The notes beneath the pieces are model-generated. The model saw only the letters and a program-made list of their open reading frames with translations. It had not been told where the DNA came from and did no database searches. DNA of 64,000 nt, from the NCBI GenBank assembly GCA_014529385.2, contig CM043942.1:105042141-105106140 (forward strand), given 5' to 3'. The stretch's first letter is position 1; each line of letters opens with the position of its first letter. A program made the position numbers and the translations under genes. Below are positions 58,348 through 64,000 of this stretch, in pieces. The DNA comes from Adiantum capillus-veneris (Eukaryota > Streptophyta > Polypodiopsida > Polypodiales > Pteridaceae).

Positions 58348-58613
58348 GAGAAGAAAAGAAGAAAATGCTACCAGTGAAAGCGGATATTGACAATGGATGG
58401 GGTATGGCTTTCAAGGGTCTGGGAGACCAGTTGTTAGTCATGGATGGATACAATTATTCATCAGAAAGGACTAAACAGGGTGCATCAGCCAAGAAAGCAG
58501 TAACATGGCAAATTCAATTGGTACCAGGTGGGTAAGTATTCAAGAGAACCCTATTGTAGCACAACCTACAGCTAGAGGCATCAAATACCTCTAGCTTAAG
58601 GTGGAGGGCTATA

Positions 58614-59773
58614 TGATGCATGGTTTTTAGGACCCCTTCTGGAGTAACTTTTTTTACCCATGGTAAATATTTTTTACTGCACCATAAGTATTTGGTAGGT
58701 AACAGTTCACTGTTACTAGAAGCAGTGATTGGGCATCAACAATGCAGTTACAGGAGGAGAAAAAGGGAAAATCTTATGGTAAAGGTGAGTCAACAGGGAT
58801 AAAGACTTTTGAGTTGAAAAGAGACATGCTGATTTTTTCAAAGAACACATGTCAAAAGAAGCCATGGTTGAGGATTTTTTGAGAATTTGATATTCAGGAG
58901 GACCCAGCAGGTCCCCCCCTGACATGTGCAGAACCTCCAGTTTCAACAGCCACCTACCTGCTCTTAAATGTTGGTCAAGGCCTTATCCCCATGTGTCACA
59001 ATCAGAAAAATCAACATTTACCCTCCCCTCTCACATCACTCTAGAGAGTATCTTGATGGTGACATATCAAGTGATCTCAATCTGTTGACCACCCTAAGCA
59101 AAAAGTAACCCCAATCAGCGGATTTAAGCATGCTTATCCCTAATCCTAAACCCTCTCAGAAACCTATATAAGGAGGCCTTCTCTCACTCAAAACACAACA
59201 CTTCACCCACTTCACCAAGCAATGAAGCTATGACGACATTGCTCACAACGAGGAGCTATGGATGGAGCTCTACTCTCTCTCCCTCTCTCTCCCTCCCTCT
59301 AGTATGCTACATTACTAGCCCTAAAACCTAAACAAGGAGTCTTCTCTCATGCTCCATGGCCACCATCCTCGCCATCATTCTCTAAGGTATTGATGTGTTG
59401 CAAGTAGGATCATACCTACTTGCTGGGTTGATTGTTTTTTTGACAAGGGATTATACCATCCTTGGCTTGCTTCTCTATATCCTTGTTATGTATGATCAGA
59501 TGCCGTTGTATTGTTAAGCTGATGTCTTGTGTATATATATGCTACATAAGATCCCTAAGCTTCGTTTCTATGTGTTTTGCCATATGTTTTGATGCCATCA
59601 TAATGCCAGAAGTCTCACTTGCCTATGTGCACTATGTGTGAGGTCCCTAAACCTCTTAATTTAAGGTGGTGCCCCCCTTGTTTTGTTCTTTGCTTGTTTG
59701 CATGAGGCGTGGTTTGTGGAGTGTGCACGAGTACAGAGGCCACCCGATTGCACTGCTCTTTTTCCCGCTATCA
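58614..59773 (+). repeat. 3' LTR (1,160 bp, internally deleted)
   Basis: Starts TGATGCATGG after the purine-rich AAGGTGGAGGGCTATA. Compared with the 5' LTR it lacks about 357 bp (equivalent of 52759-53117) and so most of the TTTTTTACC array. Confidence 0.93.
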
Positions 59774-60300
59774 GAATGGTTTACTCCGGAATGAATAAGG
59801 AAAGAGAGAGGGAGTGCATGACGACGAGTCAGCCATGTAGGGGCGGGATAGGGCAAGGCAAGGTAGGCATGTCGCGCAACAAATAGAAGGGGATGGGCAG
59901 GACTGACCCGGCTCAGGCCCATGACGGAGTTTATTTTTTTATAATAAAAAATTTACCTTATGGGCAACAACCGCGTGAGGTGGTTAGGAAGCATGCTCTA
60001 ACCTGCACCCATCAGGATTCAATTTCCATTTGCTATACGAACAACACAATTTTGCTTGAGGTGAATTGTCCATCAGATGATGCCGCGAGGAGGAGATTCG
60101 AGCACAATTCGAACAAAACCTTTTTCCTATAGCCTAAGCCTTCATGCGAAAATTTTGTCAAACTTTGAAAAAACCAAACTAGTCTAAATAGACTGAAAAT
60201 TTAAGACGTAACAACAACAAATGAGCAGTATATACAACTTAGAAGCAAATGATCACATCAACAATCTATAGAGGACATTAATTTAAGTGAGGAAATTGAA
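59774..60300. other. Flank with possible SINE-like segment
   Basis: After the GAATG duplication. T-rich 59930-59952, then GAGGTGGTTAGGAAGCATGC (59977-59996) and GGATTCAATTTCC (about 60015-60027), A/B-box-like as in the 50-52 kb family. No gene seen. Confidence 0.3.
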
Positions 60301-60387
60301 GGAGAGCTTGGTTTTGATTTGTTATAAAGTACTAGTACAACGGCGCCGCCTTCGGCGGCGGCATTGCCTCCGACAGTGCTATGTGGA

Positions 60388-60393
<6 letters not shown>

Positions 60394-60453
<60 letters not shown>

Positions 60454-60554
60454 TGCCTCAAAATGTCTTCTCTCTCTAAAGTACCTACCCACCCACTCTC
60501 TCAGGGTGTGTGAGTGTGTGTGTGTGCTTCGACCTGCACACCACTCAACACACG

Positions 60555-60598
<44 letters not shown>

Positions 60599-60808
60599 AT
60601 CGAGAAAAATCATTTTTCGAAACGTACAAAATTTCTTTGCTTGAATTTGCCAAGAGGAGATTTCAAAAAGTTGGGTTACTTTCTTTATTTTGGGACGGAA
60701 TTTTGCCTTTTCCCACCGGCATATTTGAAATTGAAAACGACATGATATTAAGCTGAGACACATTTTTCCCGAGCACAACCAGTGTGTGTTCTTCTTCTTC
60801 TTCTCTCT

Positions 60809-60900
<92 letters not shown>

Positions 60901-61045
60901 TTGTGCACCTTGTCTCGTTTCAGTAGATTCGTTGGCCTACCCTGGTTCACCACGCCATAACTAGCGCCCCCACAACCTGGTACGATGTTGCGACGGTTGA
61001 TACCAAGAGCCCGGGCGTGAGGCTGTGAGTTTGCTCGGGCCCATA

Positions 61046-61081
<36 letters not shown>

Positions 61082-61223
61082 CCAGTCATCAAGGCTATAG
61101 GGAACTCTTTCATCAATCCTCCTTCAAATTTAAAATGCAGAGGTAAATCCCAAAATTTGTAAGTGGGATTACACTAAACCTTGGTGTTTTTCGAGCATTT
61201 TTCTTTGTCTACATACTGGGTGG

Positions 61224-61303
<80 letters not shown>
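60394..61303 (+). repeat. Cluster of long CT and TG microsatellites
   Basis: CT 60394-60441 with TATC to 60453, TG 60557-60597, CT 60812-60898, CT 61052-61079 and CT 61228-61303. The sequence between them shows no gene. The last run abuts the LINE. Confidence 0.96.
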
Positions 61304-61305
<2 letters not shown>

Positions 61306-64000
61306 GAGCATGATACACAAAGGATTAACGGCTTGGAGGATTACAATGTACATTCATTGATGTGGTCAAAGAATCTCAAGCAACGAAGAGGACAAGGAGG
61401 GTTAGCATGTATGGTTAAGAAAGGATTGGAAGATTTTGTATCAATTGTGAAAGATGACAAGTACAAACGTTATGTATGGCTGAAAATTATGACACCAAAA
61501 AGAGCACCCATTTTTGTAGCCGGTTGCTACATTCCTCATCATGATTCTCCCTTTTATGCTTGCATGGATAGAGATCAACCATTTTCTGATTTGGAAGAGG
61601 ACATTGCTTATTTCAAAGGTGAAGGTGATGTTATTGTATTTGGGGATATGAATGCTCGCACAAAAACATTGCAACATGATACTCAACAATTTGATATGCC
61701 ATACATTTCAAGGGAGTTGGAGGAAGTTCACTTGTATGATCGTACTTCAATGGATGAGAAAGAGCCGGATCACTATGGAAAGTTACTTTTACACATGTGT
61801 AATAGCACGGGTATGCTCATTGCCAATGGTGTATCTTTGTGGAGTGGAACCAATGGATTTACATGTAGAAGACATAATGGGGATAGTGTGATTGACTATA
61901 TACTACTCTCTGAAGCCATCATGTATCGCATAAAGAGTTTTATGTTTGGTCAATGGACCCCGGAATCCGACCATCGCACCTTATGTATTGACCTTTCATG
62001 TGGAGAAGCAACTAAGCATGATAATCTCAGCCAAAGGAAAGAGAAGTTATCACTATGTATGGATTTCAAACGGGCACCAATGTACATTGAAATGGTTGAG
62101 CAAAAATTATGGATGACAAAGCTTCAATGTGATGCACCATTGGAAACTAAATGGGAAGCTTTCAAGAAAGCTATTTGTTCTTGTGCGGAAGAATGCTTTG
62201 CCATAAAGCATCTCCATGGTATCAACAAAGATAGATCACGCAAAAGGTGGTTTGATAAAGAATGTCAAGATGCTCGAAAGTCCTTGATAAAGCTTGATGC
62301 AACTATGGACAAAGACAACTATCAAAGTCATTTGCATACATACAAGGCATTGATTCAAAAGAAGAGAAGAAGATGGGAAGTAAAGCAACAAGAATTTCAA
62401 GTCCAAGAAAAGGCACATGCATGTGGAAGATTTTGGAGAAACTTGAGAGGCAAGCGGGTTGAGAATTTTGGTAACTTGAGTCTAGTGGATATGTACACAC
62501 ATTGTAGGCAATTATATGAGCAAGAAAATACTGAAAAAATGCCATTTTATGGTTCACTCCCATGTATGCCGTCTTTTTTTACTATTGAGGATGTATGCGG
62601 TGGGCTTGAAAAGTTGGCCACTCGCAAAGCGGGAGATCTTCAAGGTATCAAGCCGGAGATGATCAAATGGACGGGAGATTTTACCCATGAGTGGATGTGT
62701 GATATGTTCAACCTTGCACTTCAACATGGTATGCCTTATGATTGGAGTACTAATTGGGTTAAGCCTTTGCATAAAGGAGGGGATGTAAAGAATGTAAGCA
62801 ACTACCGGACTATAATGATTGGGTCTCTTATGGCAAAGTTATTTGGGTGCATAATGGAGATGAAATTGAGTGATTGGGCTGAAGAGAATGACAAGCGTGC
62901 AAAGGGACAAGCGGGTTTTTGTCGATGCCATAGCACCATTGATCATCTTGTCACTCTTCGTGTTCTCATGGAGGAAAGTCGGTTGAAAGGCAAGCGATTG
63001 TATTGTTGTTTTGTGGACTTTAAGAAAGCCTTTGATATGATTCCACGTAACAATTTGTGGAGAAGGATGGAAGAACTCCAAGTGCCAAGTGAGTTTATGC
63101 TTGCGGTTTCTCGAATCTATGAGAATGTGATTTGTCAATTGCACATGGGAAGAGAAATTTCAGAAATTTTTGTAAGTACTATTGGGGTTAAACAAGGATG
63201 TCCATTGTCACCAACTCTCTTTGGTCTATGCATCGATCAATTGGAACAAATGGTACTTGACTTTATGCAAGAAGAAGGCATTGAAGAGGTCACTATTTGC
63301 AATGTGGTAATCATGCTTTTGTTGTATGCGGAGGATGTAGTGCTTCTAGCACACACTTTAGAAGATGCACAAAAGCTTATGGTTGTCCTTGAGAACTTTT
63401 GCTTGCATAGTGGGCTGATTGTAAATGAATCCAAAACAAAGGTTATGCTTGTGAAAACCAACCATAAGGAGAAGCCATGCATTGTGTACAACAACGAGAC
63501 ACTTGAAGTTGTTGAGAGCTTTAAGTACCTTGGCCTTGAGGTTCCATCCAATCACAAGTGGCATGAATGTGCTATGCGTCGTTTGGAAGCGGGAAAGAAA
63601 GCATATTATGCATTTGAGAACATGTGTAATGCGGGAAACATCAAGTGTTGGGTTCTCAAGAAGTATCTTTTTGATGCATTGGTGACACCGGTTCTTCTTT
63701 ATGGAGTTGAAGTGTGGGGTGGGAGCATCTCAAAGTCTACTTGGAAAGAGTTTGAGAATGTCCAAAAACGTTTTCTTACAAACTTTCTCCAAGTTAAGAC
63801 ACAAACACCATATATGCTCCTACTTCTTGAGTCGGGATCTCTTCCAATTGAGGTTATGGGCATGGAAAGGGTTGTGGAGTACATGATAAAGATGCGTCAA
63901 AACCCCTCACATCGACTTCCTACAATTGCATGGGAAGCAAGCAAAAAAGTTCAAAAGACACATAAAAGCAAGATCTTGAGCACGGGATGGATGCAAGACA
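61303..64000 (+). CDS. LINE (non-LTR retrotransposon) endonuclease and reverse transcriptase, partial
   Basis: One frame is open from the CT repeat to the window end, about 899 codons with no stop by my reading. The first part is the C-terminal two-thirds of an apurinic-type endonuclease: VIVFGDMNART (about 61635), IDYILLS, then ESDHRTLCIDL (about 61960). RT follows from about 62740: WVKPLHKGGDVKNVSNYRTI, QAGFCRCHSTIDHL, CCFVDFKKAFDMIPR (motif A), GVKQGCPLSPTLFGLC (motif B) and LLYAEDVVLLAH (motif C; YADD is YAED), then the thumb to ALVTPVLLYGVEVWG. The endonuclease N-terminus is missing and the CT microsatellite joins in frame (5' truncation or repeat overgrowth). The first ATG in frame is 61360. 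The element continues beyond the window. Confidence 0.95.

Larger units (their letters stand above)
52732..59773 (+). mobile_element. Complete LTR retrotransposon lacking reverse transcriptase (gypsy-type gag-pro)
   Basis: 7,042 bp with TG...CA LTRs and a perfect 5-bp target duplication GAATG (52727-52731 and 59774-59778). Internal region 54249-58613. It has a gag with knuckle and a protease, but the RT/RNase H/integrase region is missing and replaced by an unrelated open tail. About 17 substitutions seen by eye in about 1.1 kb of aligned LTR (near 1.5%) suggest a fairly recent insertion. If the deletion predates insertion, it was mobilised in trans. Confidence 0.93.

Overview
This is a repeat-dominated stretch of a large land-plant nuclear genome. 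There is no bacterial-style gene packing. Instead there are broken Ty1/copia and Ty3/gypsy retrotransposons with tRNA-iMet-type primer sites, a plant-type DUF659/BED hAT transposase, a LINE, very long CT/GA and CA/TG microsatellites, and the wreck of a plant AMT1-type ammonium transporter gene. The LINE and element families look to me like those of ferns (homosporous, large genome), but that is an impression from memory and needs a database search. I see no intact host gene, tRNA, rRNA or CRISPR.

Layout. 1-1665: a copia RT/RNase H fragment fused to a decayed gypsy fragment, both on the minus strand. 2.8-4.4 kb: unidentified decayed coding sequence (minus). 6.4-9.3 kb: a hAT transposase pseudogene preceded by an array of about nine imperfect hairpins, the least expected structure in the window. 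9.56-11.87 kb: decayed kinase-like and unknown coding sequence (minus). About 12.15-18.6 kb: a gypsy element with its 5' side and most of pol, cut before its 3' end. 18.6-23.2 kb: the 3' part of another LTR element with gag-like remnants and a telo-box cluster. 23.7-27.26 kb: a 3'-truncated copia (minus). 27.3-33.2 kb: mostly anonymous sequence with microsatellites and small gene or TE scraps.

33.2-38.16 kb: the ammonium transporter pseudogene (minus). Its coding sequence is split by a 3,968-bp insertion flanked by a 16-bp direct repeat, carries a premature TGA, and has a copia element inserted exactly at its start codon. 38.16-49.27 kb is that copia (copy 1, minus). It is itself interrupted at the integrase region by a second copy of the same family in the opposite orientation (copy 2, plus, 40,574-46,126), with a perfect 5-bp target duplication TGACC. 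The pair forms multi-kilobase inverted repeats.

49.3-52.7 kb: microsatellites, a 99-bp tandem duplication and possible tRNA-like SINE copies. 52,732-59,773: a complete LTR retrotransposon with target duplication GAATG. It has gag and protease but no reverse transcriptase, which is replaced by an unrelated open tail. 59.8-61.3 kb: more microsatellites. 61.3 kb to the end: a long uninterrupted LINE endonuclease/reverse transcriptase ORF running off the window, with an altered catalytic YADD box. The history is one of repeated nesting: AMT gene, then two independent insertions into it, then a copia into one of those insertions.
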